The notes below the pieces were generated by a model, which saw nothing but the letters and a program-made list of their open reading frames with translations, made no database searches and was not told the DNA's origin. Shown piece after piece: positions 19,180 to 26,830 of a stretch of 64,000 bases of DNA. This stretch comes from Pseudotabrizicola alkalilacus (GTDB taxonomy: Bacteria > Pseudomonadota > Alphaproteobacteria > Rhodobacterales > Rhodobacteraceae): NCBI RefSeq assembly GCF_003443995.1, contig NZ_QWEY01000013.1, positions 1 to 64,000 on the forward strand, written 5' to 3'. The translations under genes and the position numbers were made by a program. The stretch's first letter is position 1. Every line of letters begins with the position of its first letter.

Positions 19180-19512
19180 GCGGGAGGATTGCCCCTGACG
19201 TCATGACTTTTGGTGCGCCCGCGCGGTGGTGCCCGGAGGCCGGGGCGGGGACAGGCAAGATCACCGCCCCCTCCTCTGGGGCGCTTTGGCCAGCACGCCC
19301 CCCCACCCCGGCCCTCCCCCACGAGGGGGGAGGGAGGCATGGGCTGCACCGGCGCGCGCGGGCCGGATCAGGGGCGGTCGCACAAACCACACAGCCAGAA
19401 CCTGCGCCTCCCCTCCCCCTCTGTGGGGAGGGGCTGGGGGTGGGGGCGCTTTGGCCAGCACGCCCCCCGCCCCGGCCCTCCCCCACAAGGGGGGAGGGAG
19501 GCTGGCGTCAGC
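19180..19512. repeat. Cluster of three G/C-run repeats, no gene
   Basis: This 333-bp stretch holds no convincing gene. It has three copies of the unit also found at 6869-7011: 19294-19338 (direct), 19404-19449 (inverted) and 19459-19502 (direct). The lead-in GGCGCTTTGGCCAGCACGCC also occurs twice (from about 19280 and from about 19445), so part of the cluster arose by local duplication. It lies between the convergent aminotransferase and YqeY-like genes. Confidence 0.85.
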
Positions 19513-19971
19513 TCAGGACAACCGCGCCTTGACCATCGGCCCGACCGCGCCGAAATCCATCTGGCCGGTATATTTGCCCTTGAGCACCGCCATCACCTTA
19601 CCCATGTCACGGATGCTGTCTGCACCCACCTCGGCCACGGCGGCCACGATAGCGGCCTCGACCTCGGCGGCGGTCAGTTGGCGCGGCAGGAATTCCTCGA
19701 TCACCTTGACCTCGGCCAGTTCCTTTTCCGCCAGTTCCAGCCGCCCGCCCTCTTCATAGGCGCGGGCCGATTCCTGGCGTTGCTTCACCATCTTGCCCAG
19801 AATGGCCAGAATATCGCTCTCGCCCACCTCGACCTCGCCGCCTTCGCCCCGCACCGCGATCTCGCGGTCCTTGATGGCGGCGTTGATCAACCGCAGGGTG
19901 GACAGCCTGTCCACCTCCTTCGCCTTCATCGCTTCTTTCAGAGAAATCTGCAGACGTTCGCGCAGCGACAT
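19513..19971 (-). CDS. GatB/YqeY-domain protein
   Basis: A 152-aa, mostly helical protein whose sequence (MSLRERLQISLKEAMKAKE; LSTLRLINAAIKDREI; the C-terminal DMGKVMAVLKGKY) matches the YqeY family, related to the tRNA-binding tail of GatB. The biological role is not established. ATG at 19971 has GGAAGG upstream; a longer frame to 20070 is rejected. It is divergent from carA. Confidence 0.9.
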   Translation of the reverse strand: MSLRERLQISLKEAMKAKEVDRLSTLRLINAAIKDREIAVRGEGGEVEVGESDILAILGKMVKQRQESARAYEEGGRLELAEKELAEVKVIEEFLPRQLTAAEVEAAIVAAVAEVGADSIRDMGKVMAVLKGKYTGQMDFGAVGPMVKARLS

Positions 19972-20149
19972 GAGGATGCCTTCCATCAGGGACCAAGGCG
20001 CGCATAATACAGGGGTTCGCGCCAGAGGACAACTGGCCATGCTTTTGCCAAGCCATTGTAATCCTGACATATTCCATTTGTGACAAAGCCTTGACCCCGC
20101 CCGCTATCCCCCGTAGGTTCCGCCCAATTTACTGATAGGAGTCGCCGCC

Positions 20150-21304
20150 ATGCCTGCTCAGCAGAAAGCTACCGCCTGCCTTGCTCTGGCCGATGGCACG
20201 GTGTTTTACGGCAATGGCTTCGGCGCGGTCGGGGAAACGGTCGCTGAACTCGTGTTCAACACCGCGATGACCGGCTATCAGGAAATCATGACCGACCCCA
20301 GCTATGCGGGTCAGGTTGTCACCTTCACCTTCCCCCATATCGGCAATACCGGCGTGACCGATGAAGATGACGAAACCGCCGAACCCGTCGCCGCCGGGAT
20401 GGTGGTGAAATGGGATGTGACCGAGCCGTCAAACTGGCGCGCCACCGGTGAGTTGACCGCGTGGCTGCTCAAGAAAGGCCGCATCGGCATCGGCGGCATC
20501 GACACCCGCCGCCTGACCCGCGCCATCCGCCAGCAGGGCGCGCCGCATGTGGCGCTGGCCCATGACCCCGACGGCAATTTCGACATCGAGGCACTGGTCG
20601 CCCGCGCCCGCGCGTGGAAGGGTCTGGTCGGCCTTGATCTGGCCAAAGACGTGTCCTGCACCCAATCCTACGCTTGGGATGAACAACGCTGGGCCTGGCC
20701 CGAGGGCTATACGCGGCGTGAGGGGGCGGGCCTGCGCGTCGTCGCCATCGACTATGGCGCAAAGCGCAATATCCTGCGCTGCCTCGCCTCGGCGGGCTGC
20801 GAAGTCACCGTCCTGCCCGCCTCTGCCACCGCCGAGGATGTGCTGGCGCTGAACCCCGAAGGCGTGTTCCTGTCCAACGGCCCCGGCGATCCGGCGGCCA
20901 CCGGGGCCTATGCGGTGCCGATGATTCAGGGCGTGCTGGCAAAAGAGATTCCAGTGTTCGGCATCTGCCTTGGCCACCAGATGCTGGCCCTCGCCCTTGG
21001 GGCAAAGACCGTCAAGATGAACCACGGCCATCACGGCGCCAACCACCCGGTCAAGGATCTGACCACCGGCAAGGTGGAAATCACCTCGATGAACCACGGC
21101 TTTACCGTGGACAGCCAGACCCTGCCAAAAGGCGTGGATGAAACCCATGTCTCGTTGTTTGACGGCTCGAACTGCGGCATTGCGGTGACCGGCAAGCCGG
21201 TGTTCTCGGTGCAATACCACCCCGAGGCCAGCCCCGGCCCGCAAGACAGCTATTACCTGTTCGAGCGATTTGCCCGCGAGATGCAGGCCCGCCGCCCCGC
21301 CTGA
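20150..21304 (+). CDS. carA: Carbamoyl-phosphate synthase small subunit
   Basis: A 384-aa glutaminase subunit that supplies ammonia to CarB for carbamoyl phosphate, feeding arginine and pyrimidine synthesis. The N-terminal small-subunit domain (LADGTVFYGNGFGAVGETVAELVFNT is its hallmark region) is followed by a class I amidotransferase domain. The catalytic Cys is in FGICLGHQMLAL, with His/Glu in QYHPEASPGPQD. AGGAG lies 8 nt before the ATG. carB is not adjacent. Confidence 0.97.
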   Translation: MPAQQKATACLALADGTVFYGNGFGAVGETVAELVFNTAMTGYQEIMTDPSYAGQVVTFTFPHIGNTGVTDEDDETAEPVAAGMVVKWDVTEPSNWRATGELTAWLLKKGRIGIGGIDTRRLTRAIRQQGAPHVALAHDPDGNFDIEALVARARAWKGLVGLDLAKDVSCTQSYAWDEQRWAWPEGYTRREGAGLRVVAIDYGAKRNILRCLASAGCEVTVLPASATAEDVLALNPEGVFLSNGPGDPAATGAYAVPMIQGVLAKEIPVFGICLGHQMLALALGAKTVKMNHGHHGANHPVKDLTTGKVEITSMNHGFTVDSQTLPKGVDETHVSLFDGSNCGIAVTGKPVFSVQYHPEASPGPQDSYYLFERFAREMQARRPA

Positions 21305-21430
21305 CCTGCGGGCGTGACCTGCCGCGCTGCCCGGCGCGGGTGATCCCGCGCCGCAGCACGAGGCTGCATCGGCTTTAACACCACATTAACCAGTTTCATG
21401 CCACCCTCGGCCGGTAACAGCCGAGGCTCC

Positions 21431-22708
21431 ATGTCCGCCGCTCAACCGCTCCCCCGTTCTGCGCCGGTTGTCGTGCCCTTGGCAGGCGCGCTGCCCGCTG
21501 CGCCGCTGCTCAGCCGGGCCGATACGCTGGGTGTGGCGCTGCTGCGTGACGGGCTGGTCAAGGGCGACGAGATTGTGCAGGCGCTGGCCTTGCAGACCCA
21601 GCGCCGGGGCCGGATCACCGATATCCTGCTCGCCCGCGCCGCGCTGCCACCAGATGAGATGTACGCCGCACTGGCCGCGCATTGGGATACCTGTGTCATC
21701 GACCCGGAGAAAACCCCGCCCGACACTCAGCTGCTGGACCGGCTCGGCGCCAGCGGCTGCCTGCGCAAGTCGATGCTGCCGTGGCGCGATGTAGGCGGCG
21801 CGACCGTGATCGCCACGGCAGAACCCGAAGATTTTCTGCACCACCGCGACCACCTGACCCGGCTGTTTGGCCCCGTGGCCATGGCCATCACCTCACGGCA
21901 GGCGGTGCAGGACACCGTGCTGGCCCTGCGCGGCAGGCAGTTGGCACAGGCGGCAGAAACACGGGTGCCCGATGCCGAAAGCTGCCGCACGCTGGGCGGT
22001 GCCGGCCTGACAGGCCCGGCGCTGCTGCTGGGTGGTCTTGTCGCCCTTCTGGTGCTGGTCTGGCCGCTGGGCCTGCTGTGGCTGCTGACCGGCTGGACCT
22101 TTCTGACCCTGCTGTTGACCACCCTGCTCAAGGCCGCCGCCGGGCTGGCCGCCGCGTTGCGTCGCCCGCCCGACCCAGCCCCGCCGATCATCGTGCGGAT
22201 GCCGGTCGTCTCAGTCATCGTCGCCCTTTACGGCGAAAGCGACATCGCCCCGCGCCTTGTGCGCCGTCTGGGCAAACTGGACTACCCGCGCGAATTGCTC
22301 GACATCGTGCTGGTGGTCGAGGCCGAGGATCATCTGACCCGCGACGCGCTTGCCGGGGCCGATCTGCCGCCCTGGATGCGCATCGTCGTGGTCCCCGATG
22401 GCCAGATCAAGACCAAGCCGCGGGCGCTGAACTTTGCCATCGACCATTGCCGGGGCTCGATCATCGGGGTCTATGACGCCGAAGACGCGCCGGAGCCGGA
22501 TCAGATCACCCGTGTGGTGGAGCGGTTTTATCAGCGCGGGCCCGATGTGGCCTGCCTGCAAGGCATGCTCGATTTCTACAACCCCACCACCAACTGGCTG
22601 TCGCGCTGTTTCACCATCGAATACGCGACATGGTTCCGCATCGTCCTGCCGGGGCTGCAACGGCTGGGCCTGCCGATCCCGCTGGGCGGCACCACGCTGT
22701 TTTTCCGC
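21431..22708 (+). pseudogene. Glycosyltransferase (MshEN + GT2), 5' part, disrupted by transposon
   Basis: The first 426 codons of a large membrane glycosyltransferase. Residues ~30-170 resemble the MshEN/GspE N-terminal domain (LLRDGLVKGDEIVQAL; ITDILLARAALPPDEM). A double helix follows at ~195-240, then a GT2 domain with SVIVALYGE, VYDAEDAPEPDQ (metal/donor Asp) and GGTTLFFR. After 22708 the frame enters the transposon, gains four residues and stops at 22720. The acceptor-side TEDADL and QRSRW motifs are lost, so the truncated product should be inactive. ATG at 21431 is chosen (GAGG just upstream); 21398 is an alternative. Confidence 0.92.
22699..22708 (+). repeat. Direct repeat (target-site duplication), left copy
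   Basis: GTTTTTCCGC abuts the left transposon end and recurs at 26177-26186. Joining the host sequence through a single copy gives FFRRAALEELGGW in frame. IS1595 elements usually duplicate 8 bp; two of the ten bases may match by chance. Confidence 0.85.
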
Positions 22709-22732
22709 GGTGTTATGTAGCAAACGCACCAA
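22709..22732 (+). repeat. Left terminal inverted repeat of the IS1595-type element
   Basis: 24 bp, mismatched with the right end only at positions 3, 4 and 12. It contains the stop codon (TAG at 22718-22720) that truncates the host glycosyltransferase. Confidence 0.9.
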
Positions 22733-22792
22733 GCGCGTGGATGTGAAAGAAATGACTCCCAGAATCGCGCGTATCGCTTCAACGTTTAACGC

Positions 22793-23506
22793 ATGTGGAA
22801 GCCAGAAATCAAAACTTGGGCCGATAAGTTCTTCGTGGGCACAGTCGGCCTCGCCGGGGTTCTTCTTCTCTCAATTGTCGGTCGGACGATTTGGATCGTC
22901 ACAAGTCTCAACGTTGAGAAATGGGCTGAGGCACAAGGCATTGATGATACGCTCGTCAAAGCGTGGCCTTCTATGATGGCCTGGGTTGTCGATAACAGTC
23001 TTTGGCTCTGGCTGGCTTCCATGTTCGTCCTTGGCGCAGCGTCTTCGCTTCTTGTTTACCGCCAACTCGCCCCTTTAGATCGTCCAAATCTTAAAGACCC
23101 AAGCCGAATAAAGAAAACCGGAACTGAATGCTCTGATTTGGCGCAGGAGATGCTTCGGTTCTTGGAGAGGCGAGCGATAGATAATTCCCATAGGCGTCAA
23201 CAGGTACGCGCCGGGGGTGCAGAAACAACCTCCATGCACTCTTGGGAGGCAGATAGAGATTTTGAAGCGGTTACTTGCGCACAGTTTTTCTCACAATATG
23301 GAGCGCGCGCGTTGACGTGCTTGGCGTTGCTTGACCAGATTGGAATTTCCTTGCCGCCGCACATAGTTACCCTCGCGCAGCACTCGCGTCCACAAGGGTT
23401 GGTTCAGGTTCTTGCCGTTTTTGGTGAGTATTTGAAAAGGGGAGAACTTGAAGAAGCTATATCCCTATCTCACGACAAGAACTTCATGTGGCGAATCCAG
23501 CATTAG
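22793..23506 (+). CDS. Transposon passenger: two-helix membrane protein, unknown function
   Basis: A 237-aa protein not recognised as any family. Hydrophobic helices lie at about residues 13-35 (VGTVGLAGVLLLSIVGRTIW) and 63-88 (SLWLWLASMFVLGAASSLLVY). The remaining ~150 residues are soluble, starting with a charged linker (LDRPNLKDPSRIKKTGTECS). Codon use is more AT-rich than the host. Its stop overlaps, tail to tail by 4 bp, the DUF6471 gene on the other strand. It lies inside the transposon's left arm and reads away from the left end. A role in transposition, host interaction or defence is all possible; none is shown. Confidence 0.7.
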   Translation: MWKPEIKTWADKFFVGTVGLAGVLLLSIVGRTIWIVTSLNVEKWAEAQGIDDTLVKAWPSMMAWVVDNSLWLWLASMFVLGAASSLLVYRQLAPLDRPNLKDPSRIKKTGTECSDLAQEMLRFLERRAIDNSHRRQQVRAGGAETTSMHSWEADRDFEAVTCAQFFSQYGARALTCLALLDQIGISLPPHIVTLAQHSRPQGLVQVLAVFGEYLKRGELEEAISLSHDKNFMWRIQH

Positions 23507-23709
23507 AACCTTAGTTCATGCGTCCCGATAGCACTGAAGCACTGCAGCAGGAACGCCGCCGGAAACTTCCCGCGCGCTAACTTATTGCGAATATTCACTT
23601 CCTTATCCCCGATCAAGTCCGCAAGCTGCGCATAGGTCACGCCTTTACGCTTGAGTTCGGCTTTGAGCATGTTTGCGGCGAAGACTTCCCAGTCTGTTTT
23701 TTCGATCAT
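23503..23709 (-). CDS. DUF6471-like HTH protein in transposon
   Basis: A 68-aa protein with an XRE-like helix-turn-helix pattern (KRKGVTYAQLADLIGDKEVNIRNKLARGKF). It resembles the DUF6471 family, which I recall near IS1595-type transposases. It is divergent from the transposase with a ~100-bp gap containing repeated TATACGTTAC motifs. A role as repressor of the transposase or of itself is inferred from that layout. Confidence 0.78.
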   Translation of the reverse strand: MIEKTDWEVFAANMLKAELKRKGVTYAQLADLIGDKEVNIRNKLARGKFPAAFLLQCFSAIGTHELRF

Positions 23710-23730
23710 ACATCACCCTTGGCAATAAAA

Positions 23731-23798
23731 GCACTGTATACGTTACTTATGCCCTTGCGCGCGATACGTCAACGCACTATATACGTTACATACGTAAC
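23731..23798. promoter_or_regulatory. Operator-like repeats in the transposase/DUF6471 divergent promoter
   Basis: GCACTGTATACGTTAC (23731-23746) and GCACTATATACGTTAC (23774-23789) match at 15 of 16 positions and start 43 bp apart, about four helical turns. The second copy extends into the palindrome GTTAC-ATAC-GTAAC (23785-23798), which ends 14 bp before the transposase ATG. These are candidate binding sites for the neighbouring HTH protein. Confidence 0.6.
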
Positions 23799-23812
23799 GC
23801 AGGCGATGACAA

Positions 23813-24775
23813 ATGGCACAGCACTTCCTCCTTTCTGCAGCGGCCCGCACCCTGAGCCTCAAAGGGATCTACAAAGCTGGTGAAGCTGCGGCCCATGACA
23901 CGTTCTGCAAAATGCGCTGGCCGGAAACTGATGGCGAAGCCGTTTGCCCAGAGTGCGGTTGCTTTGAAACCTACAAGATCACCACCCGCCGCAAGTTCAA
24001 GTGCAAGGCTTGCCTGCGCCAGTTCTCGGTGACTTCCGGCACGATCTTTGCCAGCCGCAAGATGGCTTTCGTTGACCTGCTGGCCGCGATCATCATCACC
24101 GTGAACGCCGCCAAGGGCGTTTCCATGGTGCAGCTTTCGCGCGATCTGGACTGCCAATACAAGACCGCTTTCGTGCTGGCTCACAAGCTGCGCGAGGCAA
24201 TGGCGCTGGAGGTCCACACGGGCGAAATCCTGACGGGGCACGTCGAAGTTGATGGCGCTTACTTCGGCGGTCATATCCGTCCCGCCAACGTAAAGGCTGA
24301 CCGCGTGGACCGCCGCAAGAAAGAACATCAGAACGGACGCCGCCGCGTTGTCGTTGTGATGCGTGAGCGTCTTGGCCGCACCTTGCCTATCGTGACCATG
24401 GCAGAAGCCGAAGGCGTGGCGCTGGTGAACGAGAACGTTGACCGCATGGCTACCCTGTCGGCTGATGAAGCCTCGCACTGGGACATGCTGCATGCCGGTT
24501 GGGAAGTTGACCGAGTCAACCACAGCGAAGTTTACAGCGACCACGGCAAGCACACCAACTGGGCTGAAAGCTACTTCTCGCGCCTGCGTCGCATGGTGCA
24601 GGGCCAGCACCACCACGTCAGCCCGCGCTACCTGCACCAGTACGCAACGCAAGCCGCGTGGCTGGAAGACAAGCGCCGCGAAAGCAACGGCGTTCTGGCG
24701 CACGGTCTGGTGGCGAATGCGATGGGTTGCCCTGTCAGCCGCGCGTGGAAAGGGTACTGGCAGCGGGCGGCTTGA
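23813..24775 (+). CDS. IS1595-family transposase
   Basis: A 320-aa transposase of the ISXO2-like type. It has an N-terminal zinc ribbon (Cys45-x2-Cys48, Cys64-x2-Cys67), a helical DNA-binding region with MVQLSRDLDCQYKTAF, and a DDE-like catalytic core. Asp147 is in VEVDGAYFGG, Asp218 is in SADEASHWD, and the third acidic or Asn position is in HTNWAESYFSRLRR (Asn249/Glu252). All expected blocks are present and the frame is intact. It is divergent from the DUF6471 gene. Confidence 0.95.
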   Translation: MAQHFLLSAAARTLSLKGIYKAGEAAAHDTFCKMRWPETDGEAVCPECGCFETYKITTRRKFKCKACLRQFSVTSGTIFASRKMAFVDLLAAIIITVNAAKGVSMVQLSRDLDCQYKTAFVLAHKLREAMALEVHTGEILTGHVEVDGAYFGGHIRPANVKADRVDRRKKEHQNGRRRVVVVMRERLGRTLPIVTMAEAEGVALVNENVDRMATLSADEASHWDMLHAGWEVDRVNHSEVYSDHGKHTNWAESYFSRLRRMVQGQHHHVSPRYLHQYATQAAWLEDKRRESNGVLAHGLVANAMGCPVSRAWKGYWQRAA

Positions 24776-25018
24776 CGTGCGGCGACGTAAGCTCGACGCA
24801 GCGTCTCAACGTTTCTGTTAGTCGTGCTGCGACTTTTTAACCGTTGCTTCGAATGGGCTTTCGCAGTAACGCTTGCGAAAGAGAATGCAGCGTACGATGG
24901 CACAGCCGCAAGAAAACGAGATATGTGCCACCGCAAGGGAACACAAAGCCGACAGAATCGTTGTCTAAGGTGGTAACCCATACCAGATCGCACTGTATGA
25001 ATGAAGTTGGAGAAATTT

Positions 25019-25213
25019 ATGGCGCAGAAGAAACATGACCAAGCCGCTAAGTTCGGCAAGTCGGTTAAGAACTGCCTGCCAGACGAAGATGGCGTGAATG
25101 ATACTGTATCCCCAGAGGGGATGGCGCTTGTGAAAGAGCGTATGGCCAAGGCTTTGGCCGGACGGACATTGAGGTCCGTGAACGATACTGGCCGCGTCGT
25201 CCAGTTCGGATAA
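25019..25213 (+). CDS. Transposon passenger: small hypothetical protein
   Basis: A 64-aa basic protein (MAQKKHDQAAKFGKSVKNCL... to GRVVQFG) with no recognised domain. ATG at 25019 follows GGAG at a good distance. Its stop is 5 bp before the next gene's start, so the two are probably co-translated. The 243 bp between the transposase and this gene holds no convincing reading frame. Confidence 0.6.
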   Translation: MAQKKHDQAAKFGKSVKNCLPDEDGVNDTVSPEGMALVKERMAKALAGRTLRSVNDTGRVVQFG

Positions 25214-25218
25214 GATAA

Positions 25219-25653
25219 ATGCCGCCATGGACCAAAGTTCCTCCGGTCCGGATGGACATCGTGGCGGCAATATACCCAGAAACTACTCCTCCCCATGAGT
25301 GGAAGCTCCGGCGCTGCATTGTGACCGATGTGTTCTTGGATGACGCAGATGGGTCTATTTCGTGTGAAATATCATACGGCACCAGCCAGCCAACAAGTTA
25401 TGGCTGGCCCCACCTCCACATCCATAATTCTTCCGATTTGAGCGCCATGTGCCTTAGCAAGGACACCCGCTTTGTCATGGGGCAAAGGGCTATCTGGCCT
25501 TGGACTCCAGAGTACTTTAATTGCATGTATGGCAGGCCGACTCCGAAGTTGGGGCACCTCCTGCCTGACTACCATCGTGAGTTTGAATACTGCATGATGC
25601 AGTATGAGGCCGCGCAGCAAGATAAGGCGGAGCAGAAGGATATCGCTGGTTAG
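25219..25653 (+). CDS. Transposon passenger: hypothetical protein (144 aa)
   Basis: A soluble 144-aa protein rich in Tyr, Trp, Pro and His (PHEWKLRRCIVTDVF; SYGWPHLHIHNSSD; WPWTPEYFNCMYG). No family is recognised. It is directly downstream of the 64-aa gene (5-bp gap), and convergent with the coiled-coil protein gene after 33 bp. Its low GC compared with the host and the intact frame support a real passenger gene. Confidence 0.6.
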   Translation: MPPWTKVPPVRMDIVAAIYPETTPPHEWKLRRCIVTDVFLDDADGSISCEISYGTSQPTSYGWPHLHIHNSSDLSAMCLSKDTRFVMGQRAIWPWTPEYFNCMYGRPTPKLGHLLPDYHREFEYCMMQYEAAQQDKAEQKDIAG

Positions 25654-25686
25654 CGCTGCTGGCATCGGGTTTGCGTGGGCTGGCCT

Positions 25687-26109
25687 TCACCCGGCCAGCC
25701 GCCACACATACCGTCGCATCCTGTCCTTTTCGCCCCTCACCGCCTTCTGGTCCAGCAACAGCCGCATAGCCTTGCTCACGCGCCGCGTAACGTCCAGCAC
25801 CATCCGCACGTCGCGTATGTCTTTGCCTTCCTCCCCGCATATCCGCTCTGCCAGATCCCGGCTTGAAAGCGGTTCGCCCTTGCGCAACTCACGCAAGAGG
25901 AATTGCCGCAGCTCGTTGCGGTGGAATATCACCAAGCGGCTTTGCCTGATCTGTCGCCCCTCAAGTTCACCCTCAAAGCCCATGGCGCACAGGATGCGGT
26001 CAATGGCTTCCAGATCGTTGTGGAGTTCGGCGGAACGCTCACGCAGGGCGACAAGTTCGCCCATGGTGTCGTCGCGCATCTTGAGAAGGCCGGAAACTGT
26101 GTTTTGCAT
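25687..26109 (-). CDS. Transposon passenger: coiled-coil plus winged-helix-like protein
   Basis: A 140-aa protein. Residues ~15-45 form a probable coiled coil (GELVALRERSAELHNDLEAI) and ~65-138 look like a small winged-helix domain (NELRQFLLRELRKGEPLSS... with ERICGEEGKD and a C-terminal RRYVWRLAG strand). I recall similar ~130-140-aa proteins near mobile elements, but have no family name. It reads inward from the right end, its start 44 bp from the inverted repeat. Confidence 0.65.
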   Translation of the reverse strand: MQNTVSGLLKMRDDTMGELVALRERSAELHNDLEAIDRILCAMGFEGELEGRQIRQSRLVIFHRNELRQFLLRELRKGEPLSSRDLAERICGEEGKDIRDVRMVLDVTRRVSKAMRLLLDQKAVRGEKDRMRRYVWRLAG

Positions 26110-26152
26110 GCGGAAAGACTAGCAGAGTCAGGCGTTTAGGTGTAGTTTTCAG

Positions 26153-26176
26153 TTGGTGCGTTTGATACATAAGGCC
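26153..26176 (-). repeat. Right terminal inverted repeat of the IS1595-type element
   Basis: 24 bp, 21 of which match the left end in inverted orientation. It is followed immediately by the right copy of the 10-bp direct repeat. Confidence 0.9.
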
Positions 26177-26186
26177 GTTTTTCCGC
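26177..26186 (+). repeat. Direct repeat (target-site duplication), right copy
   Basis: GTTTTTCCGC, identical to 22699-22708. The host glycosyltransferase frame resumes at 26187 with CGC GCC GCA CTG. Confidence 0.85.
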
Positions 26187-26795
26187 CGCGCCGCACTGGA
26201 GGAGTTGGGCGGATGGGACGCGCATAACGTCACCGAAGACGCCGATCTGGGCATGCGGCTGTATCGTCACGGCTACCGGACCGAGCTGATTCACACCATC
26301 ACCGGAGAAGAGGCCAACTGCCGCACCCTGCCCTGGATCAAGCAGCGCTCGCGCTGGCTCAAGGGCTATATGATGACCTGGGCCACCCATATGCGCGACC
26401 CGGTGCTGCTGTGGCGGCAGCTGGGGCCGTGGAAATTCGCAGGGTTTCAGGTGCTGCTGCTCTGCACCCTGTCGCAATTCGTACTGGTGCCGGTGCTGTG
26501 GTCGTTCTGGCTGCCATGGTTCGGCCTGCCCCACCCGATTGCCGACGCCCTGCCGCCGCTGATCACCATCGGGCTGATCGGTGTGCTGTTGCTGACCGAA
26601 GTGGTGAACCTGTCGCTTCATCTGTCGGCGCTGCACCTGTCAGGCCACCGGTTCAGCCGCTGGTGGGTGCTGATCATGCACCTTTATTTCCCGCTGGGTG
26701 CCCTTGCCTCGTACAAGGCGGGGTGGGAGCTGGTGCGCAAACCGTTCTACTGGGACAAGACCGCGCACGGCCATTTCGACCCGCTCGACGGCTGA
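26187..26795 (+). pseudogene. Glycosyltransferase (GT2), 3' part, disconnected by transposon
   Basis: The last 202 codons of the split gene. They hold the acceptor-side motif VTEDADLGMRLYRHGY, the QxxRW-type motif QRSRW (from LPWIKQRSRWLKGYMMTW) and three to four C-terminal helices. These complete a cellulose-synthase-like GT2 architecture of 628 aa when joined to 21431-22708. No convincing start or ribosome site lies at the new 5' end, although a TTG occurs at 26205. Confidence 0.92.
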
Positions 26796-26830
26796 GGCTA
26801 AATCTTTGAGAGGCTCAGTCCTTAGAAAGC

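Larger units (their letters stand above)
22709..26176 (+). mobile_element. IS1595-family transposon with passenger genes (3468 bp)
   Basis: The ends are inverted repeats. Left is GGTGTTATGTAGCAAACGCA followed by CCAA (22709-22732). Right, reverse-complemented from 26153-26176, is GGCCTTATGTATCAAACGCA followed by CCAA. They match at 21 of 24 positions. Ten-bp direct repeats flank the element. Inside are an IS1595-type transposase (23813-24775), a DUF6471 regulator-like gene, a two-helix membrane protein and three further small genes. Base composition is visibly more AT-rich than the flanks. It interrupts a glycosyltransferase gene. Near-intact ends and an open transposase frame suggest recent insertion; whether it still moves is unknown. 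Confidence 0.93.

Noticed and set aside
24844-25038. 64-codon frame between the transposase and the next passenger gene
   Set aside because: It overlaps the better-supported start at 25019, has no ribosome site and no hydrophobic or domain pattern.
22699-26186. Possibility that the split glycosyltransferase is an assembly artefact
   Set aside because: Matched inverted repeats, direct repeats and an exactly restored frame are the marks of real transposition.
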